In this document: positions 22,179 through 32,051 of the stretch, piece by piece
How positions within the stretch are numbered: the stretch's first letter is position 1
Layout: every line of letters begins with the position of its first letter
Assembly (NCBI GenBank): GCA_014529385.2
Contig: CM043969.1
Coordinates: 33,324,446 to 33,388,445 of the forward strand
Origin: Adiantum capillus-veneris
Taxonomy: Eukaryota; Streptophyta; Polypodiopsida; Polypodiales; Pteridaceae
Length of the DNA stretch: 64,000 nt
Reading direction: 5' to 3'
Position numbers and translations under genes: made by a program
Notes under the pieces: generated by a model
What the model was told of the DNA's origin: nothing
The model's database searches: none
Seen by the model: the letters and a program-made list of their open reading frames with translations, nothing else

Positions 22179-22226
<48 letters not shown>
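22179..22226. repeat. (CT)n microsatellite inside the hAT
   Basis: CT repeat of about 48 bases close to the right subterminal region. Confidence 0.96.
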
Positions 22227-22231
<5 letters not shown>

Positions 22232-22257
22232 AGAAGATGAAAGCAAGACAAAAATAC

Positions 22258-22396
22258 ACCCAGCGGGCCCAATCGGGCCCGCGTATATATAACGCTGAGA
22301 GCCCGCCGGGATTTTTAGTATCCTCGGTGGGTCCGCATGGAAAATGGTGAATCCTGACGAGCCCGCCGGGGATATTGAAAAGCCCGATAGGAATTT
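22258..22396 (+). repeat. GC-rich subterminal repeats of the hAT right end
   Basis: Four or five copies of a GAGCCCGCCGGGAT-like motif (for example 22302, 22361), in both orientations. They mirror the GC-rich block at 15115-15210 near the left end. Clustered subterminal repeats are known transposase-binding sites in Ac. Here the binding role is inference. Confidence 0.55.
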
Positions 22397-22522
22397 TGTG
22401 GGTTTGCAAGTCACCATTAACAGGGTTCTATGTGATTATGTTTACTGTGATCATGTAAATGTGTCAATAAGACCTTGTGATCACACAAAATTTGACGTAA
22501 TTACGTAAATATTAAATCCCTA

Positions 22523-22530
22523 CCTATTAG
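22523..22530 (+). repeat. Right 8-bp target site duplication of the hAT element
   Basis: CCTATTAG, identical to 14948-14955. Confidence 0.95.
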
Positions 22531-24456
22531 CAAACAAATTTGTGTTCTTTGTGGACCACCAAGCCTTATTGTACCTGGTCAACAAGCCATGCAGCACAGG
22601 AAGAATAGTGAGATGGTTCATCATTCTTCTGGAATTTGATTTCACTGTAGTTGTAAAAAAGGGCACTACTCATCAAAGAGCAGATCATTTGTCTAGAATT
22701 GTTTCAGGAGAACCTCCTAAAGGAGTAGATGATAATCTACCAGATGCATATCTATTCTCCGTGGAAATGACACCTCGATGGTCGGAAAATATTATATCAT
22801 TGATGCCCATAGCTCAAGTGGATTTGCAAATACCACTTCCTATTACAATTAGATTAATTGATCAATTGGCTATGTATCAACTACTAGCTGGTAGGCTATA
22901 TAAAAGAAACCAAGATAGAATATTTCTCTTATACATTAATCCTAAAGAGAAAAACCAATACTTAAGTCAAGCACATATTACCATAGTAGGACTTCACTTT
23001 GCGGAAGACCAAACTACGCGAAGGATCATGAGACTTGGAGTATTTTGGCTAACTATGAGGAGTGTTGTTCGCTCTTTTGTAAAGGACTATCCTCAATGTC
23101 AAAAACAAACACCCATACCTCACATAACATTGTTTCAAATGTCACCTGTTTCTAAATGGAGTAACTATCTAGTTACTTACTTATTGACCCGAACATTTCG
23201 TGAGGATATGAGTAAACGCCGTCAAAGAGCAATTGAAACTGAAGCCAGAGACAATGCTCTTATTGGAAACCATTTGTATCGGAGAGGTAAGGATCAACAT
23301 TTGCGTCTTTGTGCAAATGAAGACGAATATATTCCAATTATAGAACAAGCACATGCTGGATTAGCTGGAGGTCACTTTTTTAGTGAGACCACCGCAAGAG
23401 CAATCTTGATGGGTGGCCAATACTCTTTGCAGATGCCAAAGAATACGTTCGAAGATGTGATGCTTATCAACAAGCAAAAATGCAAAAATGAGTAGATAGC
23501 ATGCCCTTAAGACCAATGATGGGAGCTAGAGCTTTTGCAAAATGGGGATAGACTTTGTTGGGCCAATACAACCACCTCCAAGCTCAATATATTATTGTAG
23601 CTACGGATTATCTGACTAAGTGGGCCGAGGATAAAGCAACTCAAAAGAATGATGCTAGAACCACTGCTGCATTCTTATATGAGTATGTGCTTACAAGATA
23701 TGGATTGCCAATAAAGATTGTAAGTGATAGGGGAACTCATTTCCTCAATGAGATAATCGAGTATTTGCTTAATGAATTTATGGTCATCCATAACAAGTCA
23801 GCTCCCTATCACCCACAAGCAAACGGACAAGCTGAGCATACGAATAAGATTCTTAGCTCAGTATTGACTAAGGTGGTCAGTTCAGGAAGGACAAACTGGG
23901 AAATGAATCTCCATGCTGCTCTATGGGCTTATTGAGTTTCATTTAGAACAGTTTTAAATGCTACACCCTTTAACCTTGTTTATGGTCTTGATGCCATACT
24001 GCCAATAGAATTCTATTGCCGACACTAAGGGTAGCAAAGAATCTTGAGTGGACTGGACATGAATTGTCAGAAAGACTTGAAGGTCTAGAGAAGCTAGACG
24101 AGCAAAGGATAACTATTGTAGCTCACATCTATGCACAAAAGCGGAGACAAAAACAGTTTTTTGATTCCCCTCTCATCACAAAAATCTTCAAGAAAGGGGA
24201 CTTAGTTTTAGTCTATTCCTTTAAGCAACACATTTCCAAGTTTAAGAAAAAGGAAAACGGACCATTTATCATTGAAGATGTGTCTCCAAGTGGAGAAGTT
24301 AAGCTATCCACACTAGATGGTCAATTGATTCACCATCTAGGGTGGATATCTACTAATTGGATTAGTGGATGTCGTTTAAAGAAGTACAATTCGCCGCTAA
24401 CCAATGAGTTTCTAGAAAGAATGAATGCAGCCAAGAAAAGGAAGATAAAACGATAG
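22523..24456 (+). pseudogene. pol: RNase H end and integrase of element B
   Basis: The frame resumes at the hAT junction (LANKFVFFVDHQALLYL, then FDFTVVVKKGTTHQRADHLSR, the end of RNase H). Next come two zinc-binding modules in tandem: one around 22963-23110 (AHITIVGLH ... DYPQCQ, first Cys changed to Tyr) and one around 23345-23490 (AHAGLAGGHF). The frame shifts near 23450. The integrase core has GIDFVGP, IVSDRGTHF and NGQAEHTNK as its catalytic D, D, E. Two more breaks precede the C-terminal module (24016-24456) with GPFIIEDV and GCRLKKY. Decayed. Confidence 0.85.
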
Positions 24457-25448
24457 CAGGTAAGCCCAAGAGGAAGCTAGGCTTCGGGTGCTCAAAAGGA
24501 AAGATGCTCTCAAGAATCAACAAATACCTATTCCCATCAACACACTGGAAATAGATGCCCAACAATGGGAATTGGTGAAAGATGCACTTTCAACAGATGA
24601 TGAATGGCTAGATGGTATAGACCTTCGCATCAAAGTACAACTCAACAATCATAGCACAAATGCCTTGGTCGATACATGAGCTAGAGTAAATGCAGTGAGT
24701 TATTCCACGTACAAGAAAGCAACAACTCAGTCTCATTGACAACAGGAATAGCGACTATCAAAGGATGCAAGAAGAACCCATTAGCAAAGAAAACCACAAA
24801 GTAATCAATCTTATCCATCCTCTCAACAAGCAAATACTACACGTAGCATGCAAGGAGTCACGTAAATTTGGGTACCGAGAGCACAGCTCTAGGACAAACC
24901 AATTCAAATGTGGGTGCCCAAAACATCATCGACAAAACCAAGGACGGTTCCACGAGTCAAAGCACACAAATGCACCTCTCCGAGAAGGGAACTTAACATG
25001 AAATGGATTTGGAAGAAAAAGAGCGTTTATCTTCTTCGCAAACTACAAAACCAATCAAGCAATGGAGAGTTAAGCCTCAGAAACCTCAACCACACCATTC
25101 TGACCAAGACAAACCAAGCTATCAATGGCGAGTAAAAGATCGACAACAGCATTATTGCTACCAAGAGCTAAGGAAATCAGCATGCTAAAGCATCCTGATG
25201 GTACAATCAAGCAAAGAACATACAAGCTACAGGACTTGCTCTTTGGAAGACAACAACAACAAGCCTCGACATCAGAAACCCTTGAGTTAATCACTCAAGA
25301 CCCACCTCTTGCACAACATAATGGTTTGAATTGCATTGATCTTCAAAGCATGGTAGATCCAACCACGGCTATGCATAGACATGATTGTTCAACCCATGCA
25401 CGTAGTCGTCCCAGAGTACGCCATCTAGGAGGGATGGAAGAGTACTAA
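24457..25448 (+). pseudogene. 3' ORF of element B with a retropepsin-like segment
   Basis: Downstream of integrase. WLDGIDLRIKVQLNNHSTNA then LVDT, a TGA at 24677-24679, and ARVNAVSYSTYKK read as a D-T-(G)-A aspartic protease core with the Gly codon changed to a stop. Frames after it (24765-25448) are Gln- and Lys-rich and end at LGGMEEY, just before the PPT. Element B already has a protease at 12184, so this is a second one in the 3' accessory position. Assignment rests on the short motif and the context; several stops make it non-functional. Confidence 0.5.
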
Positions 25449-25468
25449 GTAATTAAGGACAATGTTTG

Positions 25469-25484
25469 AAGAGGGAGGAAAAAG
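25469..25484 (+). other. Polypurine tract of element B
   Basis: AAGAGGGAGGAAAAAG, followed within a few bases by TGATGTTAACG, the likely LTR start. Confidence 0.6.
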
Positions 25485-25486
25485 TT

Positions 25487-27198
25487 TGATGTTAACGTGT
25501 GATTTTTGCAAAATTACCTAATAATGCTCTTATAAATCATCAACAGGAAAATTTAACTGATGATATCTTCCCGATGAGTGTAAATAGTGTATATACTATC
25601 AAAAAATAATTCTCTTTTATTGTTTTTTAATCATTTTTCTTGATATTGAGACTTAAAATTGAAGAAACCCAACAAAAATAAATAAAGTTATGTTTTTCAA
25701 TGGATTTTCTTAATTATTGGATTTTCACTTTGCTTTTCTAGTGCATTTTGTTATTTTCTTTGATTTTTTTAATGAACAGGTTAAAAATTAATAATAAATA
25801 GCAAAGGAGCTTAGATGGAAAAACTGAAGATACGGTGATGATCAGAAAGTCAAGTTAGACAAGCACAAAAAATTTCAATCAAATTGGAAGATGGAAGCGG
25901 GAAGTCTAAATTAGGCGGCCAGACCTACTTTTGCAAAATTCTTGCAAAATGAGCTAAAGGAATCTGATTGGGAAATTTTTTGAGTCTAACATAGATTTCA
26001 CGGCCTAGTAGGACTAACTGGGGAATCTGGGAAAAATTGATTTGGGAAGTTCGAGTATAAATACCCAAGGTAGGCTAAAATCACCTCATTTCCACTTGTT
26101 GCCCTTGGAGAGAGAGCATTTCGACTTCTTCGCGCATAGCTTCTAGAGCCTACAGTTGTCCATTTTCAGCATGGTCACACAAGACATGAGGGGTAAGTTC
26201 TTTACTCATCAATGATCCATTTTGTACAGCCGGTAGCTAGTCTAAACCCCCATAAAAAACCCTAGAATTCGAGCAGTGCACGAAGACCTACGACCAAAAA
26301 TTGACCATAGCGGCCTGTCAGCTCTACCAAATCGCATGAGATTTGAACTATAGCATGCCCCAACGTATTAGAACACTTCTATAGCAACAGTTGACCATTC
26401 GGCAAAGGTCCAGGGGGCCCCAAGTAGAAAAGCTAGGTTTTGGCAGATGTCAGAATTGGGTTCCGACTCCATAGACAGCTTACCTACAAGGTCTATACAC
26501 AATGTATATGATTGGTTTTGTGAAATTAATCAAGCAAAGCCCTCGAAAAGCAGAAAATGACCCTACGCTACAAAGTGTCAAATTCGACATACGAGGTCAA
26601 ACTGACTCCAAATGGGCCAAAATTGGATGAGTTGCTTCACAACTATGTTGCCTAGAAGCTAGTTGTACCCAAAAAAGTTTATTTTGGTAGAAAAGTTAAT
26701 AATCGTGATTATTTACTTTTTGGCCAAAATGGTGGAAATTTGCAATTTTGCCATCATACATCCAAAGTACATGATGTCTTAAGCCCATTACCCAAGTTTG
26801 AACGAATTTGGAGCTCAGAATCTCAAAATCTCTTTACATCAACTGTTTCACAGACCTAAAGATTAAATCTATCACCATTTTCATCCTATGCATCCAAACG
26901 AGCCCATATCTCACTCAGAGTATCTATTTGGTATATACTTCAAGCTTGTAATGCCAAGTTTGCAAAAAGTTAAAAAAATTACTCAGTTGTAAATAATCGC
27001 GATTATCTACTTTTGTTGCAATTTTTTGTTTGGACTTTATAATTTTGTTCTTTACATGTTTTCATGCATCTATGCATGTTCAAAAATCGATTTGAAGCAA
27101 TTTGGACCAAATTTGTCAACATTTCAGACTAAAGGACCATTTAGAGAAAAATCTGTCAAATCTGCTAACTTTGATACTCTATTCACTAAACAAGAACC
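25487..27198 (+). repeat. Probable 3' LTR of element B and following non-coding DNA
   Basis: It starts TGATGTTAACG (25487) after the PPT. A TATAAATA box is at 26056-26063, compatible with a U3/R boundary about 570 bases in. No second copy is in the window, so the LTR end is not fixed; it could lie anywhere from about 26200 to 27150. Two similar AATCGCGATTATCTACTTTT-type segments (near 26701 and 26995) occur in the second half. Confidence 0.45.
26056..26063 (+). promoter_or_regulatory. TATA box in probable LTR of element B
   Basis: TATAAATA, followed 110 bases later by an ATG (26171) that reads seven codons into AGGGGTAAGTTC, a good plant splice-donor context. Confidence 0.4.
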
Positions 27199-30100
27199 AT
27201 GCAAGGAGCAGAGAAGGCCAAGAAGAAGCTCAACCAAAAAGAAAAGTTGCAAGAGCTACCATCATACCAACTGGAACCCGATTCAATCAAAACCGTCAAT
27301 GCAACCTATCTGTCAAGAGATCAGCTAGAAGAGCATAACACCAGTGTTGTTCACTGGCCAATTCAAGAGCGAGGAAGGACATCAGGTAGAGTTGCAACTT
27401 CTACCCAAAGAAGTATATGATGTCTTCGCAAAACCCGAGACCAAAGAAGCCAATCTAAGGCTAGGACTCAGAGATTTTTATGAACAAGAGCCTTGTGGAG
27501 TGGACTTCCAAAAAGCTTATGAGCTTTTGTCCACAACCAAAGAAGATGGAACTGCTCAGATCTTTGACACACAAGGAATAAGGTTGAAGCATAAGGAATG
27601 ACAATGAGGACAAAAGATAGAAAGACGGCCGGAATTTTCACCAAGGAAACTGCCGCATGCACATTTTCCGACCTTATTCACAAACAGGTGGAAGAGCCCG
27701 CAAGGTTGTACCACCAGCACTTTCACTTCCTTGCTAAGAGGCCGCCGAGGTATACAACACCAAATCATGCGGTTTCCACGACCTTTACACAAGTCCTCAA
27801 ATCAACCACAAGGCAACCAATTGACCACACACAATATGTTTTGTCCACATTGAAAGGAACAAAGAAAGAAGGTAAAATCACATATCTGGGAGCACCAGAG
27901 GTTTTGACCAGGATTTCTTACCATGCTATTGGCATGTCCGACAGCTTGCTGCCTGCCCCAGATTAGAACACTTGGATAGTGTGAGCTCAACCTTCTCCTT
28001 GAGCTACAAGATCTTCCAAGAGATCCTAGAAGTCTGATGAAGAGTCTACTAAGAGCTCGCCAGAAGGGCATAGCAGTGAAAGCTTGTATAATGAGAAAAG
28101 GAGAGCTAGAATTGAAGAAATGAAGAGAAAAGTTGTGGCAACACACCAAGAGGAACCTGTACAAAAGCAAGCCAGATTTGAAAGAGAGAAGCAATCTTAC
28201 GAATGCAGCCGCCAAGCACAAGGAAAAGACCCGATAAAGTGGGTACCCATTGAGCTTAAAGGTGCAAGAACAAAGCATCATACCAGGAAACAAGTTGAAG
28301 ATCCCACCAAATTACTGGGAAAGACTCTACCAAGAAGCAGAAGCTTTGAAGCTGAAGGAAGCCCAAGAAGCTGCAAGAAAAGCGAAAGAGGCGGCATAAC
28401 AACAAAAGCAAGTAGAGGAAACAACTGAACAAGGAGCATCGCAACACGATCAGGGTGATGTGTCTCCTCGCCCTTCTTCACTTGTTTTAGAGCATGATCA
28501 CCCCATGCCAATCCCACCACCTTCATCAAAAAAAGAAGCCAAAGAACTTAAACCCAACAAGGAGACAGAGCCTAAATAAAGTGAGGTAGATGAAACTGCA
28601 AAACAGGCAGCTGAGTCTATAGAAGAGCAGCAAAAAGAACACGACAATAAACCAGAAAGGGCGACCAGTCCTGCACCATCAAAGGCAAACAAGAAGTTTG
28701 AGCAACCCAGAGAACAAGAGGCCGAGGAAACACCCTCTACCTCAACACAGCAAGAGAAGGCCGAGGCATCCACGAAGCCTCAGGATGACAAACGAGAAAA
28801 TTATCCACAGCCACAAGGGCAACAACAAACGGCCGCCATGATGTCGCTCAAGGACACACAAGAAGCTGCAGAAACATCAAGTCAGTTGGCATGAAACAAA
28901 TACTAGCAATCAAACGACGAGGTCATCCTGCAAGTGAATGAATATGCTAAGCAAATGCAGGACATGACAGAACAACTTCACTCAGCAGTACTAAGTCGTA
29001 GCACAAGGGCCAAGGAATTAGAGATGGTGATTGACGCACTCCAAGGGGAGTTAGACGATCGACTTAACGTCATCATCGATCTACAAATGCAAGTGCAAGA
29101 GTTGAAAGCAAAAGCTAAACAACATCAGCTCGTCAGGGATAAGCAATAGAAAGAGATGGAGGAGCTTGGATATTTGCTTATAAAACTGTCAGACGTATGC
29201 AAGGCAAAAGATGAATAGCTGACAGAAGTCACAAACGAACTTCTAACCACGACCTTGTCAATTCAGAAGATTCAGGTTCACCTGGATGTAGCCAATGTCT
29301 CCCTATGGTACTCGGAACAAAGAATAAATGATCAAGAAATTTTCCTACAACAAATTAGAGAAACTCCTACACTAGCCTCGATCAAAGGCACATACAAGGT
29401 CTACAAGGCATTAGAGAAGAAAAACAAAGACCTCGAGCTGGAGCTTAAGTTGGACCAGTCTCAACACAAAGACCTAGCTTTGATGCGGGTCCACAGAGAA
29501 GAAGATCTACTGAAAGAAATAGAAGAACTTAAAAGAGCCAACCAGCTATTGAGAGAGGGACGACACGAAACCCAAGAGGAGGCAGGAACTTCAGAGCAGC
29601 CCCATGTAGAGATCCCCTCTATTTCATTTGCTGAGATAGAGATGCAACTAGCCAAAGAGCTAAGTGGCGTAGAAGAGTTTCAAATACACATAACTAAATC
29701 AGACACAATGCCAATGCTCTAGCTCTCAAAGGCTGAAGAAGATGCACTAAAGGAGAAGATTATCCAATAGGTAGATGAGCAATGGAAAGCAGAAATGGAT
29801 TGGGAGATAAGGGTTCTTCACTCCGTCAATGTTACACAACTCGCCTTCAATCAAATCAGTGTGCAATGGCATCAACAATCGTGACTATCCTCTGATTAAA
29901 GTGGAGCTTCTACAAGTAAAAGAAAGGATTTACACTGACATGCAAGTCGAGGGCGCAGATGAAGACCACCCGAAGTGGAGGCTGAGCTGGTTGAACAAGA
30001 ATCCAAGGTACTTGATTCTGTTCACAAGAGAACCTGCGGCCCTGCAAAAGGATCCAACTTTCTGTCTTGTACCACGAGTAAGGTCTTGGCAAGCACACGA

Positions 30101-30668
30101 GGCACTACTAAAGAAGAGGCCAACGTGGTTGAATTACCCAATATTGCTTGCTCCAGGCAAGGGACCAAAAAGGGAGGGGTACATGCTGAACACCCTAACG
30201 GGCTCCATGTTCTTCTTTAGAAGTCTACCAGATTTATCATGTGCAAGGTTATACGAAATCCGCTGAATGCTGCTCACTTGCATCAAGGTCTTCCATGATC
30301 CAGATCAAGCAGGCACCTCGTGGATGTCATTCCTCAAGGGCAACAAAGGATTGTGCTATGATCTCAGTGGGCAACCTTTCGAAGAAGTCCTCTATGGCTT
30401 CTATGCTAGATGCATGTTTTTATCGTCTGACAATATGTTGGCATTTAAGGAAGCATTCTACACAAGGTTCTTCACTTGGAGAACAAAAATATTTGGGCCA
30501 GTGATCAGCAACCTGACATCACGCTTTGTAGGCTACTCAACAGTGGAGCTGAAGAACAAAGTCACCATGCAGTTTTTGCAAGCGTCTGATAAAGAGAGAA
30601 ATATCAGATACCAAAAGGCACTCAATGTGCTTAAAGACCACCTTACCAGCCGTCAACCCAAAGACTAA
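27199..30668 (+). pseudogene. Element C left part: pol-less ORF region with coiled coils
   Basis: A run of plus-strand frames (27199-27420, 27344-27601, 27598-27966, 28084-28428, 28934-29149, 29255-29722, 29829-30266, 30267-30668) looks like one long decayed protein, or two. The middle is Lys/Glu/Gln-rich and strongly heptad-like (29000-29600; KDLELELKLDQSQHKD, LLKEIEELKRANQLLREG). The last part (29829-30668, one frame broken by TGA at 30264) is better ordered, with WRLSWLNKNPRYLILFTREP, GFYARCMFLSSDNMLAFKEA and YSTVELKNKVTMQFL. I recognise no family. A PPT and an LTR start directly follow, so it belongs to an LTR retrotransposon, either as a 3' accessory ORF or as a non-autonomous gag-like ORF. 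Confidence 0.5.
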
Positions 30669-30705
30669 TTCAACTCATAAGCTGTGTCAAGGGACGACAC
30701 AGGCG

Positions 30706-30718
30706 ACGAGGGGGGGAA
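30706..30718 (+). other. Polypurine tract before the LTR of element C
   Basis: ACGAGGGGGGGAA directly followed by TGTTAGC at 30719, a classic PPT-LTR junction. Confidence 0.75.
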
Positions 30719-31945
30719 TGTTAGCAACAAGCTAACACGGTGATAAACCACTTTTGGTATGTACAAAGTAGTGCGTATATCCATGGTAATATGTACAAAA
30801 ATATGTAAATACATGCATTTGGGAGATTTACAAAGTGGTTTCAAGTTTTAAAAATGGGGCAACGTGTGCACATTGTAAATATTCATGCTTGCGTGTCGGT
30901 AGTCGACCATATGTATATGCCCGGATAGGGTATCAGGGCCTTGGATATGGTTCTAGGTGGCTTATTTTGGATCTATATAATGTGTTTGAGCTTTCTAGAA
31001 TGTAAATAATGCAAGTGACAAGTGTGGGTACTCTCATCCCGCTCGAGAAGTTTAACACATGCGGTAACTGTCTATTTGCGGCGCCTGATCTGCGGTGATA
31101 TGTGCATCGCCCTACAAGTGGTCAAAAATGGAATGTGGGGATGTGGAAATGTGCTTTGGGTATCGAGGATCAAGCATGCGAAATTTGGTGAATTTTGGAG
31201 TCCCTTTGGGGTTTTTCTTGCGAAAAATGCTCGCCAGGGGTCCAAACTGGCCAAAACTGGGCCAAAAAAGGTCAAAAAATGGTAATAAAAGGTGTGAAAT
31301 GGCTTCAAATTGCCACATCAGTGACGCTTCCATGAGTGGTTGGGCTGAAGGAGAATTTTGGAAGCCAAGTTTGGGCTTTCAACTCTCTGTGTGGGGAAGG
31401 AAGCAGGGTTCTTAGAGGTGGTCTAGTGCCCCGTCCTCTTTTCGAGTGTATGGAGGAATGAATGAGAGCTTTCTCTCTTCAATTTTTCACTTGGGAGAGT
31501 CTATGGAAGTTCTGAGGTTTCCATGGACGTGTGTGTGCAAGGAATTGAGGGAAGAAGGTGCAGCTTTCTGCAAGACTATGTGACCCTGTATCGGTGCCAT
31601 TAGAATTGGCGCTACTCCAAAGAGTCCAAAGTGGAGTTTGGTGAAGGCTTTGCAATGGTTTGAGAGTGGCCTTTTGTGTCTAGAGTTTTTGGGTTTTTGA
31701 TGGTTTTTCTTGTATATTTTGGTCACCATCAAGCGTGATTTCCAATGTTGACTCACCTTGTAGTGTCTGCGAGCAGGCAAGGGCTTGTAGGTAGAGGCGT
31801 TTGGAGTTTGAATTGATCTTGTGGGTAGAAGTTTTAGGGAGCTTTTGAGTGGTGGTGAGTGATGTAAGAAATTTAAGTAAATTCCTTGTATTGTGTTGAG
31901 TTTTCTAGGTGTGTGAGTGTGCGCACGACATCTTTTGCTCCATCA
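30719..31945 (+). repeat. LTR of element C (serves both neighbours)
   Basis: It begins TGTTAG after a PPT and ends CATCA five bases before a PBS-like sequence. Length is 1,227 bp. A CTATATAA box lies at 30973-30980. Because a PPT precedes it and a PBS plus gag follow it, it acts as 3' LTR of the left part and 5' LTR of the right part. No second copy is in the window. Confidence 0.7.
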
Positions 31946-31950
31946 TCCTT

Positions 31951-31968
31951 TGGCGATCCCGCTGGGGA
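31951..31968 (+). other. Candidate primer binding site, element C right part
   Basis: TGGCGATCCCGCTGGGGA, five bases after the LTR end, same general build as the other PBS candidates in the window. Confidence 0.55.
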
Positions 31969-32051
31969 GCAAAATGTGTCGGTTGTGCACCTAGAATTTG
32001 GATGTTGAGCAGTGATGTATGCACATTTTGGATGTTGAGGGGAGTTTCTTG

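Larger units (their letters stand above)
14956..22522 (+). mobile_element. hAT DNA transposon (Ac-like ends), 7,567 bp, with extra genes
   Basis: The left end is CAGGGATTT (14956-14964) and the right end AAATCCCTA (22514-22522). They are inverted repeats apart from the terminal base, the same C/T asymmetry known for maize Ac. An exact 8-bp duplication flanks them, and excision in silico restores the RNase H frame of element B. Inside are a BED/DUF659/dimerisation transposase relic on the plus strand (16188-17871), a RING gene (18077-19110) and a kinase-like gene (19390-20579) on the minus strand, a hairpin array (21509-21915) and GC-rich subterminal repeats. The coding parts are broken, so it is non-autonomous now. 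Confidence 0.93.
10838..25486 (+). mobile_element. Element B: Ty3/gypsy retrotransposon interrupted by A and by a hAT element
   Basis: The coding order is gag with two zinc knuckles, protease, RT, RNase H, integrase and a 3' ORF, then a PPT at 25469-25484. Element A lies in gag (left junction 10837/10838). A hAT transposon at 14956-22522 splits the RNase H region; removing it and one 8-bp duplication rejoins the frame as KYRNYLLA followed by NKFVFFVDHQ. It lacks the second RNase H seen in A and F, so it is a different lineage. Element E on the minus strand is a relative. The left end, including the 5' LTR, lies outside the window. Confidence 0.85.

Noticed and set aside
27802-28773. Minus-strand Ser/Leu-rich frames opposite the element C coding region
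   Set aside because: Shadow frames of the Lys/Glu/Gln-rich plus-strand ORF; the plus strand has the heptad pattern and the PPT/LTR context.
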